Shown one piece after another: positions 1 to 10,562 of a stretch of DNA of 64,000 bases (its first letter is position 1; the number at the start of each line of letters is the position of its first letter). A model generated the notes under the pieces. The model was not told the origin of the DNA and did not search any database. It worked only from the letters and a program-made list of their open reading frames with translations. Where the stretch lies: assembly GCA_963575745.1 (NCBI GenBank), contig CAUYUJ010011214.1, forward strand, positions 37,501 to 101,500, written 5' to 3'. The translations under genes were made by a program, and so were the position numbers. This DNA is from Prorocentrum cordatum (Eukaryota > Sar > Dinophyceae > Prorocentrales > Prorocentraceae).

Positions 1-193
1 GCCGGCCGCGGAGGCGGCGGCAGCGACGACGACAACGAAAAAGGCGACGACGACGACGACGAAGACGAACGCGACGGCGGCGACGACGGCGGCGGCGGTG
101 ACGGTGACAGCGGCGGCGGCGGCGAAGGCGACGGCGACGACGACCGCGACGGCGACGACGGCGGCGGCGGCGGGGCGGCGACGGCGACGGCGA

Positions 194-241
<48 letters not shown>

Positions 242-284
242 CCACGACGGCAAGGACGACGACGACGAAAATTGGCCACGCGAG
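1..284. repeat. GAC/GGC trinucleotide repeat tract
   Basis: The first 284 bases are almost entirely GAC, GGC and GCG triplets. Apparent reading frames here are homopolymeric Arg, Ala or Thr runs and are not genes. The tract gives way abruptly to the tandem duplication at 288. Confidence 0.9.
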
Positions 285-287
285 CAG

Positions 288-911
288 CGACGGCGCATTG
301 CAGAGGGCACTCTCTGAAACCACCGATGTACAAATGAAACAAGACACTGTAGGGATATACCGACCACCGCGTTTCTGATCCGAGCACGCGTGCTTTTGAC
401 AGTCACGCTTCCCAGAGAATTCGGCACCGACAAGCAGGCCGCGCCACCGACGATTCCCAGAAAAGTCGGCCTCGGCACACGGACGACGCCGACGGGGCCA
501 CGTTTCAGCAACCAGGGGAGCAATCGAACCGCCGAGGCGGAATCCAAAGGCCCGGACATCTTGCCGAAGTCCAGAACCAGCAAGTGAGGCAGCAGCCAGC
601 GACGGCGCATTGCAGAGGGCACTCTCTGAAACCACCGATGTACAAATGAAACAAAACACTGTAGGGATATACCGACCACCGCGTTTCTGATCCGAACACG
701 CGTGCTTTTGACAGTCACGCTTCCCGAAGAATTCGGCACCGACAAGCAGGCCGCGCCACCGACGATTCCCAGAAAAGTCGGCCTCGGCACGCGGACGACG
801 CCGACGGGGCCACGTTTCAGCAACCGGGAGAGCAATCGAACCGCCGAGGCGGAATCCAGAGGCCCGGACATCTTGCCGAAGTCCAGAACCTGCAAGTGAG
901 GCAGCAGCGCG
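288..911. repeat. Tandem duplication, 312-bp unit, two copies
   Basis: The segment beginning CGACGGCGCATTGCAG at 288 recurs 312 bp later at 600 and is near-identical to about 911. Differences are a few single bases, such as AGAGAAT versus AAGAATT near 415/727. 312 is divisible by three, so both copies give the same 65-residue frame, but nothing supports a protein. It reads as a recent tandem duplication of non-coding DNA. Confidence 0.85.
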
Positions 912-2035
912 TCGATCTCCTGATAAGAGAGACTGAGCACGCGCCGCCACCCAACGCCCACCAGCGCTGGCTGGACAAGCCCCAGGCGCGCACGGCCCCC
1001 TCGGTCGGTCCGAGAGCCGACGCGCGCCGAGACCCGGCCAACACCGACCAGCGGAGCATTGGTGGTGGAAATGCGTCCCCAACCCCAGCCAGCCTCCAGC
1101 AGCTTCGTCTTGACTCCGGCGTCGAGGACGGCCCCCACTTCCGGGCTCTTCAACTGCGTCACGGCCTCCGGACTGTACTAAAATTCGGGTGTCGCTAGAG
1201 GCGCCCCTGGCACTGGGTCTCCCCTGGAGTCCCAGGGGGCCCCCCACGGCGCCCAGGGCCAGAGACACCTGTGGCAATTTTCGAAGCGCGCACCCGGGCT
1301 TGTTAAAGGTGCCCGCGGCTGCTGGTGGACGGACAAAATTTTCATACCAACCCACGTTCGAAGCAGTGCAACCGAGGCACCCAGAGTTGGAACGATTCGG
1401 CACATCGCGAATAGGTGAACGACTGCTGGAGGACAGACGACACGTTAATAAAAAGGACTAGATTGTCGAGAGAACCGCCGGCGAGCCTGGAAGGAACTAC
1501 TGCAAAACCCGTTCACGCGTAGCCCGCCCCCCACTTGCGGTACGAGCAAGCCTGCGCGAGGACCTGGCAGGTCCGGGAGAGCGCCGCGCCCTGCCGCACC
1601 GGGCACTCGTCCATCAACTCGCTCTTGTAGTCCTGCATTCCGGGAGAGCAAGGTCGAGGACGTGGGGCGGGTGGGTGGTAGAGGCAGGACAAATGGCTCC
1701 TTGCCCTTCGTCGCGGCCCCCATCTGGTCGTACAGCTGCTTCAGGTTCAGCCGGAACCTGCGGGCGACAGGGAGCGAATTGGCCGAGCTTGTCGTGGCGT
1801 CGAACCGTTCCCGCGTCGGCGCCGATCCGCGATCGACTCCGACGCAAGGGCGGTTCGACGCCCCGAGAGTACGCTGGCGACGCACGAAGGCGCATTACGA
1901 ATTACCCAGAGAACGCGGCGCTGGAGCCCAGCGGGGTGAAGCTCAGGCTCGGGAGCAGGTCCCAAGGCGCCAAGAAACGGCGTTTCTTGGCGGCTTGGGA
2001 CGGGTCGTCCACCTGGGGTGGGACGGGGGAGTGTG
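912..2035. other. GC-rich region with no recognised gene
   Basis: About 1.1 kb between two repeat tracts. Short open frames exist on both strands, but none shows a domain, a consistent frame or a splice-like boundary that I can defend. A short palindromic stretch, CCAAGGCGCCAAGAAACG then CGTTTCTTGGCGGCTTGG, lies near 1968-2000 and could fold into a hairpin. Confidence 0.5.
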
Positions 2036-2040
2036 CGCGT

Positions 2041-2073
2041 GCGTGCATATGTGCGTGTGTGTGTGTGTGTGTG

Positions 2074-2120
<47 letters not shown>

Positions 2121-2219
2121 TGTGTGTGTGTGGTGTGTGGTGTGTGTGTTGTGGTGTGTGTGTGTGTGTGTGTGTGCGTGCGTGCGTGCGTGTGTGTATG
2201 TGTGTGTGTGTGTGTGGGG

Positions 2220-2289
<70 letters not shown>

Positions 2290-2326
2290 AGGGGGGGGGG
2301 GGGCGCGTGTGTGTGTGTGTGTGTGG

Positions 2327-2379
<53 letters not shown>

Positions 2380-2570
2380 TGGGGCGGGGGCGGGCGCGGG
2401 CGGGGCGGGAGGGCGGGCGGGGCGGGGCGGGCGGGCGGGTGGGTGGGTGGGTGGGTGGGTGGGTGGGTGGGTGGGTGCGTGCGTGCGTGCGTGCGTGTGT
2501 GTGTGTGTGTCTGTGTGTGCGTGTGCGTGTGCGTGTGTGTGTGTGCGCGTGCGCGTGGGATGGGTGGGTA
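2041..2570. repeat. (TG)n / (GGGT)n compound microsatellite
   Basis: Around 530 bp of alternating TG with interspersed GGTG and a G11 run near 2291-2301, followed by a (GGGT)n block at about 2433-2477 and a further TG/CG block. Every frame yields Val-Cys or Thr-His repeats, so no coding call is made. The GGGT block has the four-G-tract spacing expected of a G-quadruplex former. Confidence 0.95.
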
Positions 2571-3489
2571 AGTGAGGGCGCCCCAAAGTCCCTTGTAGTG
2601 GTCAGTCCTCAGAAGAGAATATGAAAGAGTCCAGACTCGCGAACCCCACGGGAACTATCACCGAGGGCGCTGAAACACAACCCAGGCACAGTGGCGGGAT
2701 GGGCCGAAAGCAGTCCGGGTAAGCAAAGCAACCACAATTGGCAACCCAGCCACCGCGCCGGTTGCAAGGGAGCGCTTGTTGTCGCCAGCCGCGGCCGCCG
2801 CCAGGCCCGGCAAGCCGCTGACGCCCTCGAAAAGCGACATCCCGAGCCGGCCGCGGGAGGCAGGGCGGGCGAGGCGGGGCTCACTCGAGGGAGGCTGGGG
2901 GACCGCTAGAGCGTCGCGGCCGCAGAATGCAAGGTGAGCGACCGGGGAGCCCTGGGTCTTGGCGACCGCGGGGTGCACGGCGAACGAGGCGACATCTCAG
3001 GGATACTCTGGGACCGACGGGACCTGATGGCCGCCGGATCCAGAGCAGGGAAGGGGAGGATGCAGGCCACAGGAGGCGGACGATCAACGAGACAATACAA
3101 TGCGAAGAGGATGGGGCGTATGAGCACAGACGAAGAGGTAGAAGAGACAGAGAAGAATGAGGAGGAGGACGAGCAGCAACAGCAACAGGAGGAGGAGGAG
3201 GAAGAAGAGGACCAGGAGGTTGGGAGTCGGATTATGTGGAGGATAGGGGGCAAAGGAGAAGGACGCCCAGGTGAGAGCGCAATTGAAAGCACCAGCGATG
3301 GAGCCCAGAGCGCAGCATGCCATAGCACTACAGAGCGTAGCATGCCATAGCATGGCGTAGAAAACCACTGCAGAGCGTAGCATGTCATAGCGGGTTGTGG
3401 CATTGCGTAGTGAGGCATCGAAGCAAACACGACAACGTCGACAAAAAAACGACGACCGCAGGGTGCAGGGCGAACGAAGCCAGATTCCA
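2571..3489. other. Purine-rich intergenic DNA with short GTAGCATGCCATAGC repeats
   Basis: No gene is recognised. A purine-rich stretch at about 3130-3210 (GAGGAGGA type) is followed at 3300-3400 by several imperfect copies of a GAGCGTAGCATGCCATAGCA motif. The same motif recurs inside the 368-bp duplication downstream, which links the two regions as one repeat family. Confidence 0.6.
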
Positions 3490-4224
3490 GGGATACTGAA
3501 AACCAACGGGGTCCCTATACTCGCTGTCGGGGTACACGGCTGGCGAAACAAGAGGAGGCGGAGGAAGAAAAGGATCAGGAGGTTGGGGGGGATCAGGAGG
3601 AACAAGAAAGAGGTGGAAAGGGATCAGGGGGGTCGGAAACGGATTATGTGTAAGATAGGCCGCAAAGGGGAAAGGCGCTAAGGCGAGAGCACAATTGAAA
3701 GCACCAGCGATGGAGCCCAGAGCGTAGCATGCCATAGCACTGCAGAGCGTAGCATGCCATAGCATGGCGCAGAAGAGCAATGCTGAGCGTAGTATGTCAT
3801 AGCATGGGACGCGGGACGCATGCGCTGCAGCGGCAGCACGATCTGGAACGACCAGAGGGGATACTGAAAACCAACGGGGTCCCTATACTCGCTGTCGGGG
3901 TACACGGCTGGCGAAACAAGAGGAGGCGGAGGAAGAAAAGGATCAGGAGGTTGGGGGGGATCAGGAGGAACAAGAAAGAGGTGGAAAGGGATCAGGGGGG
4001 TCGGAAGCGGATTATGTGTAAGATAGGCCGCAAAGGGGAAAGGCGCTAAGGCGAGAGCACAATTGAAAGCACCAGCGATGGAGCCCAGAGCGTAGCATGC
4101 CATAGCACTGCGAGCGTAGCATGTCATAGCATGGCGCAGAAGAACAATGCTGAGCGTAGTATGTCATAGCATGGGACGCGGGACGCATGCGCTGCAGCGG
4201 CAGCACGATCTGGAACGACCAGAG
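3490..4224. repeat. Tandem duplication, about 368-bp unit, two copies
   Basis: The segment starting GGGATACTGAAAACCAACGG near 3490 recurs at about 3858 with offset 368, falling to 367 after small indels. It runs to the AGCACGATCTGGAACGACCAGAG boundary of each copy. The copies are nearly identical, including a run of GTAGCATGCCATAGC motifs, which indicates recent duplication. The frames it keeps open on both strands are by-products of the repeat. Confidence 0.85.
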
Positions 4225-4920
4225 GCGCAGAAATGGGACCGACGCTGCAGCGGGAGCGACATGTTGAAGAGCCGAAGAGTGCCGTAGTGCCAAGAAAACA
4301 ATACGGCAGCACGATTTGGAATGAGCAGAGGCGCAGACATGGGACCAACGCTGCAGCGGGAGCACCATTGTTGAAGAGCCGAAGAACGCCACTGGAGCGG
4401 AGCATATCATAGCATGGGGCCGGGGACCGTTGCACTGCAGCGGCAGCACGATTTGGAACGACCAGCGGCGCGGAAAATAGGACGAACGCTGCAGCGGGAG
4501 CAACATTCTGAAGGACCGGAAAGACTCGGATTTTCAAAAACATAGATGAAAACCAAACTCCCGGGAATCCTGTGCGGAAAAGGACGCCGCCCAAAAGGGG
4601 GGGGGGGCTTTCTGCGGCCCCAAAAATCAACGAATCGACACCGGATGTGTAATCACCTCCAATGTTTTTGCCGGGGATCATTTTCTAGATTTGGGGCTTC
4701 TTAAAAAGGATCGAAAACGTCGGCGCTGCAGCGGGAGCACGTTTTGGAACAACGAGAGGCGCAGAAATTGGGCCAGCGCTGCAGCGGGAGCACGATTCGG
4801 AACGAGCGGGAGCGCGGAAATGAGGCCAGCGCTGCAGCGGGAACACGATTCGGAAGGAGCGGGAGCCCGAAAATTAGGCCAGCGCCTCAGCGAGAGCAGC
4901 ATTTTAGAAAAAAAAACACA
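4225..4920. repeat. Short dispersed repeats with GCTGCAGCGGGAGCA core
   Basis: At least eight imperfect units share the palindrome-containing core GCTGCAGCGGGAGCA, followed by a variable arm such as CGATTCGGAACGAGCGG. Between about 4720 and 4920 they are spaced roughly 50-57 bp. A G-run sits near 4600-4606. No protein is supported. Confidence 0.75.
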
Positions 4921-5284
4921 AGCGAAAACCCAACTCCGGGGAATCCTGTGTGTAAAAAAACAGTACGCGGGGGGGTGCCGAATATCTTCCGGACGCCATC
5001 AGGGGAAGTGGGAGAGTAGTATTCATATTGTGTAATTGTGGAGGGGTTCCAGCCGGGGGGGGGATTTTCGGAGAGGGGGACCCCCGCGCTCTGGAGGAAA
5101 AGGGCGGCAATTTTCCACAGTAAAGCGGCGGTGGATCACGCTCTCTCAGACCTTAGGGTGTCGACTTTCAGTCCAAATCGCGACGTCGGAGCTATGGGTC
5201 GTCCCAGTCCTCCCGCTGCTGCTGCTGCTGATCCTTCCTCCCCCTCCTCCTTCTTCGGCGGCGCGTTCAGGGGCGTGGGGCGAG
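4921..5284. other. Unassigned spacer
   Basis: Spacer between two repeat families, with G-runs near 4970 and 5055 and a CTG run near 5216-5230. No gene, RNA or mobile element is recognised. Confidence 0.5.
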
Positions 5285-5420
5285 GGGGGCGGCCATATGA
5301 GAAGGCGCAGAGAGCTTCTCAGAAGGCATGGGGGCTTCTCAGGAGGGCCTGGGGGCTTCTGAGAGGGCTTTTTCAGAATCCCGTAATGCCTGTGAGAAGC
5401 TTCCTGCGTTCTTAGAAGGC
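5285..5420. repeat. GCTTCTCAGAAGGC palindromic repeat cluster
   Basis: A cluster of imperfect palindromes of the form CTTCTCAGAAG or GCTTCTGAGAGGGC at spacings of about 20-30 bp. The same family recurs at 37.3-37.5 kb on the far side of element 1, so it is a dispersed repeat. Each unit can fold into a short hairpin. Confidence 0.6.
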
Positions 5421-6580
5421 CCACCGTCTTCGAAGAAGGCCGCCCACCTCGCGCCATCTCCTTGTGGGCGCCGCGAACCGACGGCATCATCGATGAGGGC
5501 GCTCGGGCCTCCGCCCTGGGACGCCTCCAGATGATCGTTCGGGGGGTCCGGTGGCCAGGTCAGCAGAGCTCTCAGGCACCGCGTGCGGAGGAGAGCGACG
5601 GAAGGTGATGGCACGGGGGACGGAGAGATCCTACCGCCGGGAATCTGTCCACAGCCACCGGTCAGGAGGCGTGTTTCCGAGAATCTCGCGGCAGCGTTGG
5701 GTTTATGTATGCACCCCAGCCGCTTTGGGGGTGCCGATGGGGGGGCATGGCCATGGCCCTGGTAGCGCGTTTGCAAGTCGGTGGACATAGGACAACTCCC
5801 AGTTGCGGGCCCCCTCCTCCTGCTGCTGCTCATCTTTCTGTTCATCCTTTAGGTATCATTGTTCTCATGCTCATTGTTCTTCTAATAGTTGCTGCTTTTC
5901 TTCGTCATCTGCTGAGCGGTCGAAGAGTGTCGCGGGACACTGTGCCGTTGCAGACTTTTCTTTTTTGGGCACGGCTGACCTCCTCCTTCTCCTCTTCCTC
6001 ATCCTTCCTCCGCGGGCAACCAGTATGACCGCCTTGGCCAATTGTCGACTGTCGCGTAAACGAAGCCCAGGTGTCGAGTGCAGCACTGTTTCGGCAAAGA
6101 CCTCGCGGGCCCCGAACCGAATCGAACCTGCTTCTTCTGACCTCCCTTTCCCTGTCCTATCCCTTTCCTTTTTTCCTTCCCCCCCATCTCCCTTTCTCCT
6201 AACCTGCTCCTCCTGCACCTCCTGCCCCTCCTTCCCCTTGCCTTTCCTTCTTCTCTCCCGCTCCACCCCCAACCTCAAACGCCAGCGAGCTGTAGGTCAC
6301 CACGCGGCGCGGCCCCATCCGACACTTGCAAGTTGCAACCGCAACCGCCTCCGCTCCCACGCTCCTTCGCCCTCCGCTCTGTCCCTCCCCCCATCTGCAG
6401 TGGCAGCACGCCGAGGAGGTTCAGGACCCTCGTTAATCGTTCGCTCGTCCGCTCCGCATCGGTGTGTGTGTGTCTCTCTCTCTCTCTCTTTCTCTCTCTA
6501 GTCTCGGTTCGAGGGTCCAATACTCACAGTTCAGCCAGGACGCGAAACATCCCGCGCCCTTCGGCGAGGTGAGACCGTAA
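5421..6580. other. Pyrimidine-rich intergenic region with (CT)n
   Basis: No gene is recognised. From about 5810 the plus strand is dominated by CTCCTT, TTCTTC and similar pyrimidine runs, ending in GTGTGTGTCTCTCTCTCT at about 6462-6500. The open frames are Ser/Pro/Leu-rich consequences of composition. Confidence 0.6.
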
Positions 6581-6638
6581 CCGTGCCACTTGTACGGGAC
6601 CGATTCGTGCTACATCCCTCTCAATACGCGCGCGCGCC

Positions 6639-7870
6639 ATGGCTCCCAAGGGCCCTCGCTGTACGTGTTCAGTTCCAGAACAACTCAAGCAACCAGATAA
6701 GGACCGCCGGAAGGTCACTTTACCAGGCAGCAGCCTGTCCCGAAAAGGAAATTTGCGTCGCCGCGCTCTGGGAGAGTGGCGGCGTCGACGAGCAGTCGCT
6801 GCATACAACGAGATGGCGCACACGCATCTAACCGAATTCGACATCGCATACCAGCAATATCGTTCCAACCGGCATAAACTGAAGGACGAACTGATGAAGC
6901 TGCGTGAGAAACCACAGATCAGCTACACCATGCTGCGCTACATACACCCTGACACAAAACGGGGTCCAGCCGTGATCCACCAAGGTCCACTGCCCGCCCG
7001 ATGTTCACCAGGGTATCGACACCGCCCCTCTCATCAGCCTCGATGCGCACGGTTAGGGTGCGCCCATCACCTTAGCGCCCACCCCGGCCGAGGACGGGAC
7101 GTCAGACGCCAGCAGCATCTCACTACACACAGCAGAAGAAAGGAACCACCTCCTGCAACACATCCGCTCGCAGGACAAACCCCTTGTCCTAGCTGTCCTT
7201 GACCCCGCCAACACCGATTATCCAGGAAAGGAAATCCGAATTACAGTGTTCCGTAGGACGGCCAAGACTACCAGGCCCACGCTAGGCCACACCCAGGGAA
7301 CGGTATACCAACTGGGACGCAGTGGGCCCCGCGGACAACGTGATGAGGACTCGCGGAACCACCTGCGCAACGGATGCCATCGCCGCTGTGCCTTCCCTCC
7401 AAGAGCTCTTCACATCGCAGTTTTCAGGAGCAGTGAGGCACGGCCCATACCAGGGCCAAGGATCGGCACACAAGGCCACCAATCGCGACCACTCACGAAA
7501 CAAATCGATGGCGATTTCACCAGCGCCTTCGCAACCATCTTCAACTCCCACTTCCGCATGGTCCCTATCCAAGCAAGAGTCCATGATGCTACTAGGACGC
7601 CGTGGCGCCGTGACGTGCAAACGGGGACTCACCGCCACGCTTGGTATCGGGCCAGCTGACTTCCCGACAGCGTTCTGTGCCTTGGGGCAGGGAGGCATCC
7701 AGTTTGACATCAGCAACCACGGCACGAAAGGACCTGCACCAAACGAGTACGCTACTGCGTGGTACCAGGACGGTCACCAGGCCACGCTCCACGAGAGCCG
7801 CCCTGCATCTCAACGGCTGACCGCGCCCTCGGAGCCGTCTTCGCTGACAAAAAAAATTGGATTCCGAGTT
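6639..7870 (+). pseudogene. Frameshifted protein-like remnant, family unknown
   Basis: An ATG at 6639 opens a frame with normal-looking mixed composition; the stretch containing TEFDIAYQQYRSNRHK is helical and charged. Protein-like sequence then continues only by changing frame. A segment with HLLQHIRSQDKPLVLAV lies around 7130-7200 in another frame, with a TAG at about 7053 upstream of it, and a third frame carries on from about 7322 to 7873. The pattern suggests a decayed coding sequence. I cannot assign a family, and an intron-containing gene is an alternative. The strand choice rests only on composition. Confidence 0.3.
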
Positions 7871-8451
7871 TAACCGAACGCGGAAGAAGCGAAAACCGCG
7901 ACCATCGAACTCCGAGGATAAGACGTGGCACTAGCTAGCGCCAAGTACAGCGTCGCATGCATCGAGCCCCGAAGAGCCATTGAGACTCCGATTGCCGAGG
8001 TCCTCGCATCCCTCTCAGTTCCAGCGCGCGGGGTGGGACAAGGCGATGCGGGGTAACGTTGCCATTGTCAGAGCAGCAGCGGCCCGCCCAGCGCCGCCGT
8101 GCACGTGCAGGGCTCAACTATTCCGTGGGCCATCGCGCAGGTGGAAGCTATTGCGAAGATGGAACCACTAGAGCCACCGATAGCAGAGATTGCCCCGCCA
8201 GAGGCCATCATGGCGGACCCTCCCCCGCGGGGGTCGCCACTGGGCGGCCCAGGCGCTGCCGCTGCGCCGACCTTCCAAGACAGGGCGGCCGCCGGGCCGC
8301 ACCCCCAAGCACTGCTATGTGGGGCGCCATCGCGCCGGAGAAGCAGTGACGCCGCCGCGCCGCGAACGGAGCGCGCCGGCGCTCCGTCGGCGTCGCCGGG
8401 CGCACCGCCGACCTTCGCGCGAGAGGGTGGTCCACATCCAAAACGGCACTG
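7871..8451. other. Unassigned GC-rich DNA
   Basis: No supported feature. Overlapping frames on both strands are Pro/Arg/Ala-rich and lack motifs. Confidence 0.4.
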
Positions 8452-9075
8452 GTGGGTCGAGAAGGAGTGCGTGAATTCGCGGTTTCCGATGATGTCACCC
8501 AGCTCGAGGGCGCCGGCGCTCCACCTGACCCCCCAGATTCGCTGGGCTGCAAAGAAGATTCAGACGTGGCGTTGTTGTCGCAACCAAGAGTCCAGGGCAT
8601 CTCTGGCCAGGCCGACGCCGCCCGCTTCTGCCGCCTGGAAGCAGACCGGCAGAGACTGGCTGACACGGTGCGCCAGCCCGAAAACACAGTCACCAGCGCG
8701 GCTACGAGCCAGGCCACAGTGGATCAACGCTGCCAACAGGTCGAGCAAGGTGTCGCGGCCCAATGCGAGCTTGCAAGCCTCAGCGCGAACTTGAGAACCT
8801 TCATGGCCCGGGCGGCGCCGTTCGTAGCGCCGGCACAGGCCCCGGCAGCGCTGCGCAGCGCCAACGCCCCCGCCCCCGCTCCGAACCAGCTGGGGCCCCG
8901 GGGCCCCAGAGCGCTGGCGCCAGCGCGGGGGGCGCGCGGGCGCGGCGGGGGGAGCTCGAGGTGGGGGGGCGCGCATGCGGCCTCGGGCCATGCCGCTGCG
9001 CCGCTCGCGCCCCGAACTGCCGACAGCCCCGTTTTTGGGGGGCTTCGATGGGCTCTCTTCGTCCCGCCGACGTAG
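8452..9075 (+). CDS. Possible coding fragment with coiled-coil segment, unknown
   Basis: The frame carries an acidic/proline N-terminal part, then about 65 residues of heptad-like sequence (for example CRLEADRQRLADTVRQ), then an Ala/Pro-rich and Gly/Arg-rich tail. Such a layout occurs in N-terminal regions of retroelement ORFs and in many unrelated proteins, so no family is named. The 8452 codon is not a secure start, since no ATG or splice signal decides it. Other frames are open across the same interval because of high GC, so this could be chance. Confidence 0.25.
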   Translation: MGREGVREFAVSDDVTQLEGAGAPPDPPDSLGCKEDSDVALLSQPRVQGISGQADAARFCRLEADRQRLADTVRQPENTVTSAATSQATVDQRCQQVEQGVAAQCELASLSANLRTFMARAAPFVAPAQAPAALRSANAPAPAPNQLGPRGPRALAPARGARGRGGGSSRWGGAHAASGHAAAPLAPRTADSPVFGGLRWALFVPPT

Positions 9076-9854
9076 TGATATCCGAAGGGATTTTGCTTTC
9101 TTACGCGTGCGTTTTCAGGGGCCGAGGGCGCGAGGTCGCCGTGGGACACGTCTGGTTTCTTCTTTCTGTTTGTCCTTGTCCTATTCGTCGGGGGGATGCT
9201 GGCCAACCTTGCTTGCCGAGGCCCGTGCAGCTTCGGCGCGGGCGAAAGACGGCCTCCGCAGCACTTGGCCCGGAGAGGCTCTTGCCGCCCAGCGCGCGCC
9301 CGCGGTTGCGCTCTCCGCGCTTCCGCCGCCGCGCGCCTCGGACCCGTGAGGGTGGCCGCCCGCTCTCGGATTTTCGCGTGGAGCCTCGCCTTAAGTGGGC
9401 GAGGGGCGCCAGTTCTGAAGCCTGGCCGACTTGCGACCGAGCGCCTTCGCGGAGCGACGCAACGGGCGCCGTCGGATTTTCTTTTCCGCCGTTGCAGTCG
9501 ACTTGCAGCCTTCTGCCGCTGCGCCTGTGGGGGCCAGTTCGCACGATACTCCAGACCTGGAAGGAGGAATACATCGACCGCGTCATGGAAGAGATCCAGC
9601 ACCACAGCTGCGCGCCGCTGCACCGACCCGCGCGGGGCGACGACGCGCCGCCCGAACCTTTGTCTAACGGAATGTCAAAACACGCAGCTCATTCGGACTC
9701 ACGAGCGCATGACCTTCTACGGGCCGGCCAACTGAGGTCGACCCATCTACTTGGTCAACTAGATCGGGGCTGGCCACGTCGGCCGCCTCGGCTACTTCGG
9801 CCGCGCGGTGGCTCGACATGATAGTGCGCGCCCGCAACAAAGGCGCGACCTGCG
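9076..9854. other. Unassigned GC-rich DNA
   Basis: No supported feature. A plus-strand frame near 9535-9640 contains a short helical stretch (TWKEEYIDRVMEEI) but is not connected to a recognisable domain. Confidence 0.4.
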
Positions 9855-10562
9855 ATGTCACCGCCGCCCCCGCCAGGGGCACCGGCGGACGTCGGCATCC
9901 CGACTCCGCCGCCGGGTGAGAGGGCCGCGACGTGCGCGCCAGCCCCGCAACCCCCGCCAGGGGGGCGACGTTGGAAGACGACCTTCATGTGTGAAACGTC
10001 TGGCGACAATTCATTGGAGGCTCCCGCGTGGCCATCAAGCCCACCGGGGTTAGACGGCGCCCCGCCAAGCGAACCCGACAGTCAAGGGCACGCAGCGCAT
10101 CTGCCCCAGCGCGCGCAGCATGACGACGGCGAACAGTGGCACCAATGCGGCCGTATCCTTTACCGCCCAGAGGCGCGGCCGAATCATGCCAGTGCCATCG
10201 AGCTGTCGGAAAGGGCCGCGCAGCTCAGACCAGAAACAAGCCACTGCCATTACGATAGCGCCACAGGCAAAATAATAGTCTCGGCCGTCACCTGGGCCCT
10301 CGCCGCGGCGGCAGGGGCGCTGCAACCCGCGGGGCCCGACGCCGGCAGACGGCGACCGGCAGCGACGTCAGCCGGCGGAATCGACCAAGATAGTGGCGCG
10401 ACGATGACGGGCACCGAAGGCGCGTGCCAATGCTGCGTGGCCCTCGTCACGCTGCTGGACTTCCTCTTCAAGGCAGGTGCGCGCAGGGGCCTCCGCCACT
10501 TCCGCTATTGGGCCCAGGAAGCAGCGGCGGCCAGCGGCGCAGTCGAAGGCCGCCAGGCCTAA
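9855..10562 (+). CDS. Possible coding fragment, Ala/Pro-rich, unknown
   Basis: A 235-codon open frame with a Pro-rich N-terminal third followed by more ordinary protein-like composition, including a hydrophobic patch (IIVSAVTWALAAAAG), a CQCC cysteine cluster and an amphipathic C-terminus. No family is recognised. The frame could equally be a fortunate open frame in GC-rich DNA, because the opposite strand is also open in places. No start or splice context was decisive. Confidence 0.2.
   Translation: MSPPPPPGAPADVGIPTPPPGERAATCAPAPQPPPGGRRWKTTFMCETSGDNSLEAPAWPSSPPGLDGAPPSEPDSQGHAAHLPQRAQHDDGEQWHQCGRILYRPEARPNHASAIELSERAAQLRPETSHCHYDSATGKIIVSAVTWALAAAAGALQPAGPDAGRRRPAATSAGGIDQDSGATMTGTEGACQCCVALVTLLDFLFKAGARRGLRHFRYWAQEAAAASGAVEGRQA

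Noticed and set aside
1662-2624. Long Val/Cys or Thr/His frames
   Set aside because: Direct translation of the (TG)n microsatellite in each frame; no coding signal.
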